Shown one piece after another: positions 42,655 to 53,900 of a DNA stretch of 64,000 bases. The first letter of the stretch is position 1. Every line of letters starts with the position of its first letter. Under the pieces are notes generated by a model. That model was not told where the DNA came from. It saw only the letters and a program-made list of their open reading frames with translations, and ran no database searches. The stretch comes from Capsaspora owczarzaki ATCC 30864 (taxonomy: Eukaryota; Opisthokonta; Filasterea). The stretch spans positions 1,645,689-1,709,688 of the forward strand of contig NW_011887292.1 of the NCBI RefSeq assembly GCF_000151315.2. Reading direction: 5' to 3'. The position numbers were made by a program, and so were the translations under genes.

Positions 42655-45541
42655 ATGGACAAGCTCGATGCGACGAATCTGTTTGAGCTGCTTGGGTGAG
42701 CTTTGCTTTTTTTTTTTTGTTGTTGTTTGTTCCCGCTTCGTGCAGCTGGTCAGTTCGTTCTCGCATCGCGCGTTGCAGGCAAATCAGCGTCCGCTCTGTT
42801 TGATTGAATGGCTGGGGTTTGAGTGCGGAGCAAGCAGAACATCAATGAGCGACAAAGACAAAGGAAAAACGAAAAAAAAAAAAGAAAAAAAAAAGGAAGT
42901 CTGCGTTCTGCCCCCCACTTTCCCTCAGAGAAAGACAACTCGACGGCTCGACGGCATGACAATCACATGCTTGGAACGCACCACCCTCCAAACACGAAGC
43001 AAGTGGGTAGGACAGGGAGACATTTGGCGACCGCGAGCGAACGAGAGAAAAGCACTGATTTTTTTTTTCGTTTTTTTTTTTTTTTTTTTTGGCGCGCTTT
43101 CGCTTTTGCCCGCGTTCGTCCAACGTCGACACAACACGCTTTGACACATATCAGTTCCTTGTTATTGGAGGAAGCAGCATTCTCACTTTGGCCGGGCGGA
43201 CCCTGGATCACCCTTGTCCGCGATCGGAAAAAACCTCTCCTTTGCTTTTGTTCTCTAATCATTCTGACTTGTCGCTTGGAATCATCAATGCAACAGGGAC
43301 GACGCGCAGGTGTTCACCGCATCGCAGGACTATCTGATTGACGAGACAATCGATGCACATGGATATGGTGCGATTGACCCGCGGACAGTCCTTCCAGCAG
43401 CAGCAGCAGCAGCAGAAGAGCGCTTCCCAGCAGAACGCAAGTGGCGACGGCGCTGCTGCTGCTGGTGCTGGTGCTGGTGCTGGTGCTGGTGCTGCTGCCG
43501 GGGCTGACGCCGACGCCGACTCAAAGGGATCGCATGACCCCGCGGATCTCAATTCAACACTGTTGCTGGGGGATTCGCGTCTTCCACAAGCCTACTCCAA
43601 TCCATCTTCCCGCCCAATCTTGGAACGACACCCACCCAACTATTTGCAGAGTTTGGCGAGACCACGGGCACCTCGCTTCTCAACATGTCCGGATTGCGCG
43701 GGTTTAACACGCCGTCGTCGTCCAGCAGCCACCACAGCCACCACAGCCACCACAGCAACAGCAGCAACAGCAGCTTTCTAGGCCGGCCGCGGACGCTTCC
43801 AGTGCAAAAGCCTCTCTCCATCCTGCAAGGCAGTGCGCCCGAGCCGTTTGTCGAGCCGCTGACGATCGGCGAGCCAATCTACGCGTCGCCAAATTCGCTC
43901 GGAGAGGCAGGCTTCCTGCTCTCGGTCGACGTTTCGAACGCCCGCCACTCGGCCATCTCGTCGGCCTACTCGTACTCTGAGGCTCTTGGCACGCTGTTTA
44001 CCAACTTTGACGTGGGCGTGCCGTTTGTCTTTCGAGTGGCCAAGCCGCCGCCCACCGTGCATCCGCTCCACATTCGCGCCACGCTCCGCTACAAGCAAAT
44101 GCAGTTCATGAAGGAGCCCGTGCGGCGCTGCCCGCTGCACCTGTCGATTGACAGCGACCTCCATCTCTTGCGTGCGTGCGACCAGGACACGGTCTACTCG
44201 GTCGACTACCACGGTCGCGCATCGATTGCCGTTCCGTTCACTCCGACCATGCAGCCGCTCGTCCCCGTGCTCATCAATACTCTCAAGGACGCGCATGTTC
44301 CCTTGGTCACGCGGCATCCGTCCAGCACTCACGGCGAGGCGTCCCGAAGCAACCCGTACGTCTGCTGGTCGATGACGTGGTTTCTCAAGTTTATGTGTTA
44401 CACGTCCTGCACGGGCGGCATGAACCGTCGCGCCACTGAAATTGTCTTCACCCTCGAGGACTCTCAAGGACTCATTTACGGTGCCCAGGCCCTCGATTTC
44501 CGAACCTGTGCATCGCCGAGTCGCGACCGCAAGCAGCTCGAAAAGTCTCCGCCGCCGATTCCCGTTGGCTCCATCATTCCTCCCGAAGTTGTGACTGCTC
44601 ACCAAGGGTCTGCCCTGGCCGATCCGGGCACCACAGCGTCCACCCCGACACGGCGGAGTGCGCAACCAGTTGTGCCCTCCCCGGTTGTTGCTGCTTCTCC
44701 TACGCCTGCGCCCGGACTGCTCTCGTCCGGGCGAAAAGCCGGGGCGATTCCCGTGACAGGGGTTACACCACGCCCTCTCGTTGTCATTCCCGCTGCCTCT
44801 TCGGCGCAGACCGCGCCGACCGCGCCTGCAGCTGCGATCGCCGCTCCATCCCCAGCTCTTACTGAGGCACACGCAGCGCCAACAACGCTGCTTCGTGACC
44901 GCAGTATAACAGCCATTGCTAAGCGACGTCATGCCGACGACGACGACGAGATTTTCACCATCAGCATTCGGGGACGTGACAATTTTGTGCTCGTTTCCAA
45001 AATCGTCGAGGGTCTGAACGCATTGGCGCAGCGAACCTCTGCAGCCGTTGCCTCAAAGCTGGAGCGCACCACCACCCCGCCCGTCGTCGAGGACGATCCA
45101 AGCGCGCCACCTGCGCTGTCGGCACTGGACACGCTCGCCCAAGCGGCCGCTGGTCACGTCCGCGCCCCAGACGAGGCTGCACCTGCCACGCACGAGCGCA
45201 AGCGCGCACGCTTGGCTGACGACGACACCAAAGCGGGCCGCGCCACGGAGGCGTCTGGCGAGTCCATTTCAACGTGGCTGGGCAGTTTTGGCTTGAAGCA
45301 GTACGCTGTAAACTTTGCCAAGAATGGGTACACGAACACGCCTCAAATTTTGAACTTGTGTGAGGACGATCTCAAGTCCATCGTCCGCGTCAAAGCGCAT
45401 CGCGTTCGAATCGCTGCCGCCATCGACGAGCTTGCAGACGCGCAAGCCGAGCCAACATCGACTCCGCCCATGTCCTCTGACGGTGATGTGACGGTTGTTC
45501 GCATGACCATTCGTCGCACCACCAGCTCCACCGCCAAGTAG
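42655..45541 (+). CDS. p53/p63/p73-family transcription factor with SAM domain
   Basis: The first exon is 42655-42695 (MDKLDATNLFELLG); a second begins at 43297 (DDAQVF...). The splice pattern between 43297 and about 43650 is unresolved, but one frame is open from about 43540 to the TAA at 45541. The DNA-binding domain (about 43835-44545) keeps the zinc ligands as RRCPLH (Cys 44129, His 44138) and FMCYTSC (Cys 44396 and 44408). It also keeps the DNA contacts GGMNRR (Arg248/249 equivalents at 44426) and FRTCASPSRDRK (Arg273 and Arg280 equivalents). A tetramerisation segment (FTISIRGRDNF, about 44945-45035) matches the human FTLQIRGRERF. A SAM domain (STWLGSFGLKQYA, about 45266-45430) ends the protein, as in p63/p73. 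The linker is Pro/Ala-rich. It is a sequence-specific transcription factor by family; target genes are unknown. Confidence 0.92.
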
Positions 45542-45884
45542 TCGATTGGTGTTTGTTTTTTCGCATTTTCGCAAAAAAAATATGTTGGTTTTTTTTTTCT
45601 ATCAGATGATTTTTTTTTGTGTGTGTGTGTTGCGGTTTGCATTTGTGAATGAATGTTGAATTTTTCAAACAAAGTGAAGCCAATTTTGTCCAACCTGAAG
45701 CACGAAACGAACACAGAAACAAATGCACAGTGCAGGCAGCAATCACATGCGAAGCAAACATGACACAAGAAACAAAACATGACACAAACACAAGAAACAA
45801 ACCAAACGAACGAACAACCAAACAAACAAACAAACTCGAACACAACCCTCCACAACAACAACAACAACAACAGCAACCAATCAT
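45542..45884. other. Convergent spacer between p53-family and Par-6-like genes
   Basis: These 343 bp contain T runs near 45588-45598 and 45611-45619, a short GT run and a (CAA)n run near 45853-45874. No gene is recognised. Confidence 0.5.
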
Positions 45885-48037
45885 TCACCAGTTCAGCAAA
45901 AAGTTAAACTTGACAGGCTCGGCAGGCAAAGCGCTAGACGAGTCCGTCAATGTCGAGTTGCGCAAGCTGGTTGGAGTTTGGGCGCCAGAGCCGTTTTGAC
46001 CGGAGGTGGCAGGGAGACTCACGGCCGAATCGCTCGCCATGATGGTCGAAACTGGTCGCGACGCGGGTCGCGTCACAAACATGGAGACAGGCCTGGAATT
46101 GTTCTGTGACGATGGGCGCGAACCAGATCGAGGTGAAGACGAATCATCCAAGCTGCCCTTCACTGGCGTTCGCTTGGGCGTTGCAACCGGCGAGCTCAAA
46201 GTCTGCGCCTGAGAGGCAACGTTCGCGGAAACAGGCGAGGCAACGATCGACTGTGCCGACGGATGGTCCTGTGCATCCGCACTATTTGGTTCACCATTGG
46301 CTTGATCGTGTTGCACTTCTTCGGCTCGCTCCGTGTCGAGAGGGTGCTGCTCGGCAGCGGGTGCCTCATCTCCAACGGTTTCGTCCACTTGCTCAATGAT
46401 TTCTTCAATTTCGTCTTCGACTTCCTCAATTTCGTGCACAACCTCTTCTTCAGGTTGAGGTGCTGCAGGCTCCTCCAGGTCGACATGGGTCTTTGGTGCG
46501 GTGGCAGGCTGTTCGTCGTCGTGCTCCTCGTCCACATCTGCCAAGGCCACATTTGTCTCTGGCTGGTGAGCCGTGATGCGGATAGCGGGGAGAGATTGAA
46601 CACCATTGGCTGGGGGCACGCTTGGAGCAGCACGCTTGGGCGCGGCACCAGAGGTGCTCATCGAAGCGTTGTGCGCGGAAAGGGCGGCGTTCAGCGCAGC
46701 AGCGTTTGCTTCTTGCAAGGCTTGAATGGATCCATTGGAGGTGGCCAGATTCGTGGACGACGCCAGCGTGCTTGCTCCACGCGAGCTGGACTGCGACGTC
46801 GCCAACTCTTCTGTCGAGAGCGCGCGCAATGGCTCGCCACCTGCAACAGGGCGGGCTGGGGTGCCTGTCGGCGTTCGAGCCGCCCCCATATTGTTGGTAT
46901 AAACTACAGTCGGTGAAATGTCTGCGTCTTCGTTGGCGCGAAGAGTGCTCTGCAACCGCGTGGCGGCTTGGGCAATCTTGGCGGCTGGGGGACCTTGCTG
47001 CGAAACACCCATGGAAATGTTCCCCGAGGAGGTCCAGCCTTCCACATCGGGGCCCGAGTGAACAAGCTCTGCGTCTGTGCTCTTGGTGTTGGGAGACATG
47101 ACTGCAATGAGAGGCGCTTCGCGGACAATGACGAGCTGGAGCCGAGTCACCCGACGCATGACCACGCCGATGCTATCCATATCCAGCTGCGTCACGTCCA
47201 CGCCATTCACCGAGGTGATTTCGTCGCCAGGTTGCAATGCACCCGACAGATCAGCCGGGGTACCGAGGACGAGGCGCGAGACAAACAGGCCAGTGTCTCG
47301 CTCGCGCTCGTCGTTGCCGATGCGAACATAAAAGCCCACCGTTCCGTCGGCCGCCTTGTCCAACTCAATCGTCTTGTAGCTGCTGACCGTAGCCGAGGCA
47401 CCCGATGTCACACGCAGCTGCCGTGGCGAGGAAATGGACACACGCTCTACTGCGCGGACTGAGGATGGCGCTCGCTTCTTTGTTCCCGGTACTTTACGCG
47501 GCGCTGCAAATCGAGTACATGCGCAGGCAGGCAGGCAGGCAGGCAGGCAGGCAACAGTTCAAGACAAGAATGGGGGGGGGGTAGGAGGAGGAGGACGAGC
47601 GTCAGTGACCTTGGTTTTCAACCAACCAACAAAAAAACCAAAAAAAACCACTCTTACCAACAAGGAGCTTTAGGCATGGCTTGGAGACCCGAGCGGCCTC
47701 CTTGAGCATTTCTTCGGTGGCAATTTCAATATAGGCGCCTTCTGGGTCTTGAAAGTAGATGGCGAACGCTGGAATGGCCTGACCAGCGGCATCCCACACG
47801 AATGCGTCGTCTTCCTTAATGTTATGGGTCTTGCGCACAATCCAGTAAAAGTCCTTCCAGACGAGTAAGCTGCGGGGATCCATTGGGAATCTTCGCGTGT
47901 CTTGTTCATACTAAATCGACAAAAACAAACGACAAGGTTACAACATTCGCAGCGAGTCAGGTTTTTTTGAGTGAATTCGCAGTGAGTCGGGGTCAGGTTT
48001 CGTTTGAATGTTCACGCATTCTTCGTTGCTATGCCAC

Positions 48038-48097
<60 letters not shown>

Positions 48098-48379
48098 TCC
48101 TCTCTTTTCCTATGACAAGAATGTGCTTCACCAAACAAGCCCTCCCCCCTCCTTGTGTTGGGTTTTCGTCAAGAGAGGCATGCGTCGTTTGTGTGCCTTT
48201 TGAGTCGCTTTTGGTTGTGTTTGAGTGAGTTTAGTGTCATGATGCACAGTGACCAATCACTCACGCTTTCTGTCTCTCTTTCCAAGGGATGAGTTCAACG
48301 CAAGCCCTCGTCCCCCCCCCCCAACCCCAACAACCTCCCCCCGCTTCCTCTGAAATAGATCAGCAACAAAACAAAAGAA

Positions 48380-48418
<39 letters not shown>

Positions 48419-48865
48419 GGAATGGACCATCCCAAAACGCAAACCACTCAACCCTCTAACCCCCAAGTCCCCCCCATTCATTCACTCTCCGTCTCTCCAA
48501 TCGCCCGTCTCCAATCCCTCCTCCTGGGTTTTCACCCTGTGATTGCCACACATCCAACCCCGGAGCACGACGAGCCAGCCAGCTGATAGAAGCCAGTTTG
48601 TCTTTTTTTTTTTTTTTTTATTTTTTTTTTAGATTTTTGAACGAACCTTGGATTTAACGTGGAGCAGCGAACTGGCTGCGGAAGAGTCCTTGCTTGGCGC
48701 CGCCATGCTGAGCGCGTAGGGTGCTGCTGCTGATGCCTGCATTGGTGATGCGGATGTCGCCGCAACGGCCGCGCTGCTCGACCGCGACATGCCGCGCGAT
48801 GGCGTTCCTGCCAAATTCGCCTCCGAGCCGCTCAACGAGCCGCCCGCACTGCCGCTATTGCTCAT
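45885..48865 (-). CDS. Par-6-like polarity protein (PB1 - semi-CRIB - PDZ)
   Basis: Three minus-strand exons, 48647-48865, 47658-47910 and 45885-47503, are all in phase and give 696 residues. Residues about 70-157 resemble the Par-6 PB1 domain, starting VKSKYEQDTRRF against the animal VKSKFxxxFRRF; K71 aligns with the lysine that contacts aPKC. Residues 181-195 (ISSPRQLRVTSG) resemble the semi-CRIB ISMPxDFRPVSS that binds Cdc42-GTP. A PDZ domain spans about 200-287 (VGFYVRIG, GLFVSRLVLGTPADLSGAL, PGDEITSVNGVDV), again like the animal GFYIRDG and IFISRLVPGG. The remaining 400 residues are Ser/Ala/Thr-rich with an acidic stretch (about 46370-46460) and are not recognised. The exon join that completes VKSK-YEQD is required to see the PB1 domain. 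In animals Par-6 links Cdc42 and aPKC in cell polarity. Confidence 0.82.
47911..48646 (-). repeat. Large Par-6-like intron with (CT)n and T tracts
   Basis: This 736-bp intron lies between exons 1 and 2 of the Par-6-like gene. It holds a (CT)n microsatellite at about 48040-48095, a T run of about 34 at 48383-48416 and another T-rich block at 48602-48630. The minus-strand donor is AAG|GTTCGT and the acceptor GATTTAG|TATG. No separate gene is seen inside. Confidence 0.7.
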
Positions 48866-49127
48866 TTAAACGAAACAAAAAAATCACCAATGCTGGGCCT
48901 GTTGAGGAGTCGTCAAAGTGTGTGTGTGTTCGTGTCGTGACGTGCGTGTTTTGCGTTCAGTTCTGTGGAGTGTTCTTTCAAAATAAAAATAAAAACCCAA
49001 TAAAAAACAATAGAAGAGTGAAATCTGAGCTGGCTCAGAATAAAACAAAGCTTTTTAACAAATAAAACTGAAAAATGCACATTGCGTGAAAAAAAAATTA
49101 CAACTCGCTTGTCACCGGAGTCCCCGC

Positions 49128-50507
49128 TCAAATAAACTCAATGCCTTCCAGCTTGGCATCGAGCGCAATCAGCGTGTCGGGCAGGAGGACTTCACCGTAA
49201 ATGGTAAAGATGGTCACGTAGCTCGACAGCTTGCCGGCAACCTCTTCCGTCTTGATGGCAATAATCTCATTGTCGTCCGTGTACGGGACAAATTTGAAGG
49301 ACGAAAACCCGCGTCGAGGCTCGACGCGCCCAATCTCGGTGCGCGTGATTGTCTCAAACCGCTCGTCCGCCGCCAGCAGCCAGTTGGTGCCACGAAGCTC
49401 GTCCTGCACTTCGTCATAGGGTTCGGAGCTTGCTCGCCGAGGCAAAAAGTACCACTGTCGATGCAGGGGGCTCCAGACGGCCGACTCGTGGATCAGGTAG
49501 CCCGGGAAGGACGTGCCCGTGCTCGCTCGCATCGCATCGTAGAATGGCTTCCAATCCAGGTGTCGAATCCTGCCAGTGCCGTCAATCTGCTTAATCCACT
49601 GCGGGTGGGTGTGCACGACGACGCCCTTGCCCGTCGTCCACTCTTTGCCCAGGCCACCCACCACCAACCGGTTGTCCTTGATGGTAGCCCACTCTGCTTT
49701 AAAGCCCTTTGACGCATCGCCAGGACCGTCCGAAAGCACATAGCGCGGGACAACCTCCACGGAAAAGTCGCTCTTGCCGCTGCCGGCGCCACTTCCTTTC
49801 AGCATTGCAGGTGTCAGGTAGAACAAATGGTCTGCAAAGTGAGACTCGTGCGCCAGCTTGAGAGCCTGCTCCCGCAGCGCGGCCTCTTCATCGGGCGTGT
49901 GGACGTGGATGCCGGTGCCATCTTCCTCGTTTCGCAAAACGAGCTCAAAGATGATGCCCGTCCTGTCGTCCATCGCCAAAAGGCGTCCGTGGAAGGCAAC
50001 GAGCTCCGAGAGCTCCATTCCGCGACCCTTCTCGGCATAGCGGGACGTGAGTCGCGCGGCGGGCTTGGGGTCAATCTCAACGCTGTACTTGTTCGTGTCA
50101 GAATGGAAGACGAGGTAGCCTCGGACCAAGAAGCTGTGCCACTCCTCGTCATCGGGACTGCGCGAAGCTTGATCGAGATCAGCCACCATGCCAATGCGGA
50201 ATCGGACCTCGCCAGGCGTTCGCAGTGGAGCAGTTCGCGGGTACGGGATGAACGACAAGTCCTCGGCCGAAGCCACGCCGTCCTGCAGCCCACCACCACC
50301 ACCACCACCACCACCGCCACCAGCAACAACAGCAGCAGCAGCACCCTTGGGATGCGCGACACCATCGGGACTCCAGACGGCCGCCGAGTCCAGATGCGGC
50401 GAGAACCGGCCGCCAAAGCCAGCGCGCGGCGCCATCGAGCCCAGCCAGTATCCCAGGCAGACAAGCATGAAGCCGACCGCGGCCAGCGTCAGGCGTGATC
50501 GAGGCAC
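49128..50507 (-). CDS. CANT1: CANT1-like calcium-activated apyrase, type II membrane
   Basis: One minus-strand exon. The frame covers 459 codons from a GTG at 50505-50507; the first ATG is at 50466-50468 (446 residues), and the frame opens right after a stop, so the start is uncertain. The apyrase (CANT1) family is clear: RFRIGMVADLDQASR, KAEWATIKDNRLVVGGLGKEWTT, PGYLIHESAVWSP, WYFLPRRAS, GFSSFKFVP and the C-terminal EGIEFI. The enzyme hydrolyses UDP and GDP in the ER/Golgi lumen with Ca2+ and supports glycosylation by removing the UDP left by glycosyltransferases. A hydrophobic stretch near the N-terminus (LTLAAVGFMLVCLGYWLG) fits a signal anchor; starting at the internal ATG would shorten it. 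A poly-Gly run (about 50299-50322) lies in the stem. Function pairs naturally with nucleotide-sugar transporters. Confidence 0.9.
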   Translation of the reverse strand: MPRSRLTLAAVGFMLVCLGYWLGSMAPRAGFGGRFSPHLDSAAVWSPDGVAHPKGAAAAVVAGGGGGGGGGGGLQDGVASAEDLSFIPYPRTAPLRTPGEVRFRIGMVADLDQASRSPDDEEWHSFLVRGYLVFHSDTNKYSVEIDPKPAARLTSRYAEKGRGMELSELVAFHGRLLAMDDRTGIIFELVLRNEEDGTGIHVHTPDEEAALREQALKLAHESHFADHLFYLTPAMLKGSGAGSGKSDFSVEVVPRYVLSDGPGDASKGFKAEWATIKDNRLVVGGLGKEWTTGKGVVVHTHPQWIKQIDGTGRIRHLDWKPFYDAMRASTGTSFPGYLIHESAVWSPLHRQWYFLPRRASSEPYDEVQDELRGTNWLLAADERFETITRTEIGRVEPRRGFSSFKFVPYTDDNEIIAIKTEEVAGKLSSYVTIFTIYGEVLLPDTLIALDAKLEGIEFI

Positions 50508-50943
50508 GGTGCAGCTTCTCTAAGATTGTTGTGATACGTGGTTGTGGGTGAGAGACAGAACGAGAATGAGATTCAAACAATTGCCACCATTGCTTCAGTG
50601 TGGCTGAGCGACTCTGCAGTAGCGCAGGCTCGAGTTATTCAAGCATGCCAGCGCTGAAACGAAAGACAAGCACAAAAGACAAACCATAATGCGCGACGAT
50701 AGGACAGAGGCGGTATGTGCGGTGGGACGAGGCTTGTTCCAGTCCATGCAAATGTCGCAATGCTGCACCCAAAGGGTTTGTAGGACTGGAATGGAGTCGA
50801 TCCTATCCTAAATGGAAGGGTTGACAGCGTGGCATATTACAAGTTGGCAAAGGCGGGGAGAAACGCTGGTTCATTGACGGGCAGAGCAGTGACAGAACAG
50901 CAACAACAAACAACAAACAAACAACACCCAAAACAAACGCCCT
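50508..50943. other. Spacer upstream of CANT1-like gene and downstream of PI4KA
   Basis: These 436 bp lie between two minus-strand genes. They should contain the CANT1-like promoter and the PI4KA 3' UTR. Nothing else is recognised. Confidence 0.5.
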
Positions 50944-53900
50944 CTAATACGGGATGCCGTTCTGCATGTACTGCAGAATGTCATACAACTTGGTGCGCGT
51001 GTTGAGGTACGAGTTCTTGACGGTCTTGATCATGAACGACGCCGCTTCCCGCTCGGTTTTGTCGGGCTGGAATCGGGTCCTGAAGAAATTAAATTACACA
51101 CGCACAAAACACACAACATAAACAGCAAAAGGGAACGATGAGCTGACAAGCAATCCAACACAACAAAACTCGAGCAGACAAACATCGATCTGGAAGGCAA
51201 CGTACCGGAGACGCCGCAGCACTTCCAAATCCATCTCGCGGAAACATGGCAATCCAGTGTCCAGCATCAACGCCACAAGAGCAATCACACTCTCGTGATA
51301 CGGCCTGAAACGCAGAAAGGGAGGCATCACGTGTGAGTGCGTGACACACAACCAAACAACCGAGCATTTTAAAAACACAAACGACAACAAAACCAAACTT
51401 TTACGGACCGAACGGCAAGGTACGCTCGGACGCAAAGCTCCACAAACCACTTGAAAGGCGCGGCTTCCATGTCACCTCCCATGATGTCCACCATCTCTTG
51501 GGTGAGCTTCAGATCGGGCTCAAAGCCCATGTTGCCGCCAGGAGAGGACTGGAACATGAAACCAAAGTCAATGTGAATGATGTGCCCGTCCTTATCGATC
51601 AGGAGGTTGCCATTGTGACGATCCTTGAACTGTAAGAGGAAGCTGATGACAGAGTAGGCAGCCATCGACTTGATAAAGCACGCGCGCGCACGCTCAAACT
51701 CGACCGAATGGGGATCGCCATACGTGGCGACAAAATAGTCATGCAGCGTGACTTCTGTCTGCCGACCGAGCTGGTCGCGCGACTTGGTGTTGGGCACCAC
51801 CTCAATGACACCAGCGCCAGGGGACGTGGCAACAACGCGGTACGGGAAGACGTACAAATCCAGACCGCACTGCTCAAAGATCTTTTTGAACAGGCCAATC
51901 ACCTGAAGAGCGAGCATGTCTTGGCGGACATCATCGCCAACCTTGAACAGGCAAGACTGGGCGACAATATCGGCGCCTTCCGTCACATGCGGCGACAGCT
52001 CGGCCTCGTCATCAAACGCCTCAATCTCCGCCACGGAGCACTTCTTGACCAGGAATGTGGCAAGGTACGGGGCCTTGGCGGCCGACTGCATGGGCGTGCC
52101 TGACGAGTACTTGATGCCCACAACGGTTGCCTCGGGGTTGGAGGGCAGGTACACGCCCGACTCGGCGACAATCTTGGCGAGCTCTTCCAAGCACACCTTC
52201 TTGCGTGCGGCCTTGTCTTCGTCGGTCTTGAAGACGGGGACGGCTTTCTTCATGGTGCCCGAAATGGCCGTGACGCGGCCAAAGAAGGAGAACTCGCGCT
52301 GGTAGAACTTGAGAGCATGGCCAGAGAGCGACGACACAATCTTGCCGATAATGGTGTCCAGTTCGGGCGCCAGCGTGTCCAAATGCTCGGCCTCCTCGTC
52401 GACATACATGTTGGTCCGCATGTTCCAGATGAGCTGATGCGCAATCAACTGGCTGGACTGTGCGGCCAGCAGCAGATATTCGGCGACATATCCCAGGCGA
52501 TCGTAGCGAAGCGCTTGCACGAGCTGGGGAATGTAAAACAGAATGAGATCGGCAGGGAAGGAGCGAAGCACGCGGAGCGCAAACTGGGCCACGACGGGGT
52601 GCGGCGAGTAGAGCTTGGAGAAGAGCGCCAGGGCTCCAGCGGGCGAGACGGGCGCCCAGCAGAGGACGTGACTCATTTCGGGAATATCGCTGCGAATGGC
52701 AGAGTCAGTAACGAGCAGAGGTAGAGCCTCTGGCAGGCCGCTGACGGCCAGGGGATCCAGGCGCACGCGGCGCTCCACCTCACGTCGCAAAGCCTCGGAT
52801 TGCGAGAAGCGCGCCACCATCTGAACTGCAATGTGCGGATTCGCTTGCCAAGCCATGCGCACGTGATCCTTCCACATTCGGTCTGAAATGACCTTGTTGG
52901 CACCTCCGGCGGCCTCATCTTCGCCCGGGGCTGCTGGGGCTCCTGGCGCGGCCGCCGCTGCGCCGGCAGTGTTGACGCCGGCGGTGGCAGTCGCCGCGCC
53001 ACCGACAACCTCACGCTCGCCCTCCAGCACCAAGCCGGGAAGGTCGTGCGGGTTGTGCCACACGCCCAGTCGCTCGATTTGGTTTTGCAGCAGCAGCATG
53101 ATGAGCACACGGCGACGACGCAAATCCTTCATCAGCAGTTGTCCAGCGTCGTCAAGTGCACCCGCATTGCTCAAGGGCCGCGTAGCAGTGCTCGAGGAGC
53201 CCGCGGTCGTGGCCGATTCGGGATCGAGCAAGCCCTCGTTGCTCGCAGCCGCCGCAGCGGCACCGCCCGACATGAGCGAGCTGCTGACGGTCATGTATCC
53301 GTCCCAAGGGCCGACCGTGTAGTCGCTACTGACGGCTCGCGAGCGCTTGGACTCTTTGGACATGACTGACATGCTCGAAGAGATGGCAATCGTATTCATG
53401 GCGCCGCGGGAGAGCGCGGGCAGCATGAGCTCAATATCAGCACGCGTGAGCGTGTTGCCCTTCACCTGGCCGGTGCGCTTCATCATGGCGGCGTCTACGG
53501 CAGCGCCAGCAGCCGCACTGCGTGCAATCGCCGCGGTGGCGCCAACGCCGCCAGCGAGCGCGTCGGACAACAATGGTTCGAGGGACTTGAAGTAGCGGCG
53601 ATCGGCACGCATGGCACGCGTGAATGCAATAATGTCCGCCAGATTTTCGCGAATGATGGACGGGCTGTTGCCATTGGGCCAGCTGGGCTCGACGCGGAAC
53701 CACGCCAGAGCAGCATGGTAGACACGCTCACGAAGCAGGTAGCGGCTCAACAGACTGCGAATGTGCGTCCCTTGCGCAAGTCGGAGCGCCAGCAAGAGGA
53801 CGCGATACACGACGCCCGTGCACGACACGTGAACGCTGAGATGGGTCGGGTCGGCGAGCGTACGGTGAATCATCGATGCATACAGATCGATCTGCACCTG

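Noticed and set aside
48629-48865. Separate 78-residue Ser/Ala-rich protein gene
   Set aside because: Its last codons KSK join in frame through a GT-AG intron to YEQDTRRF at 47910, completing a Par-6-like PB1 domain, so it is the first exon of that gene.
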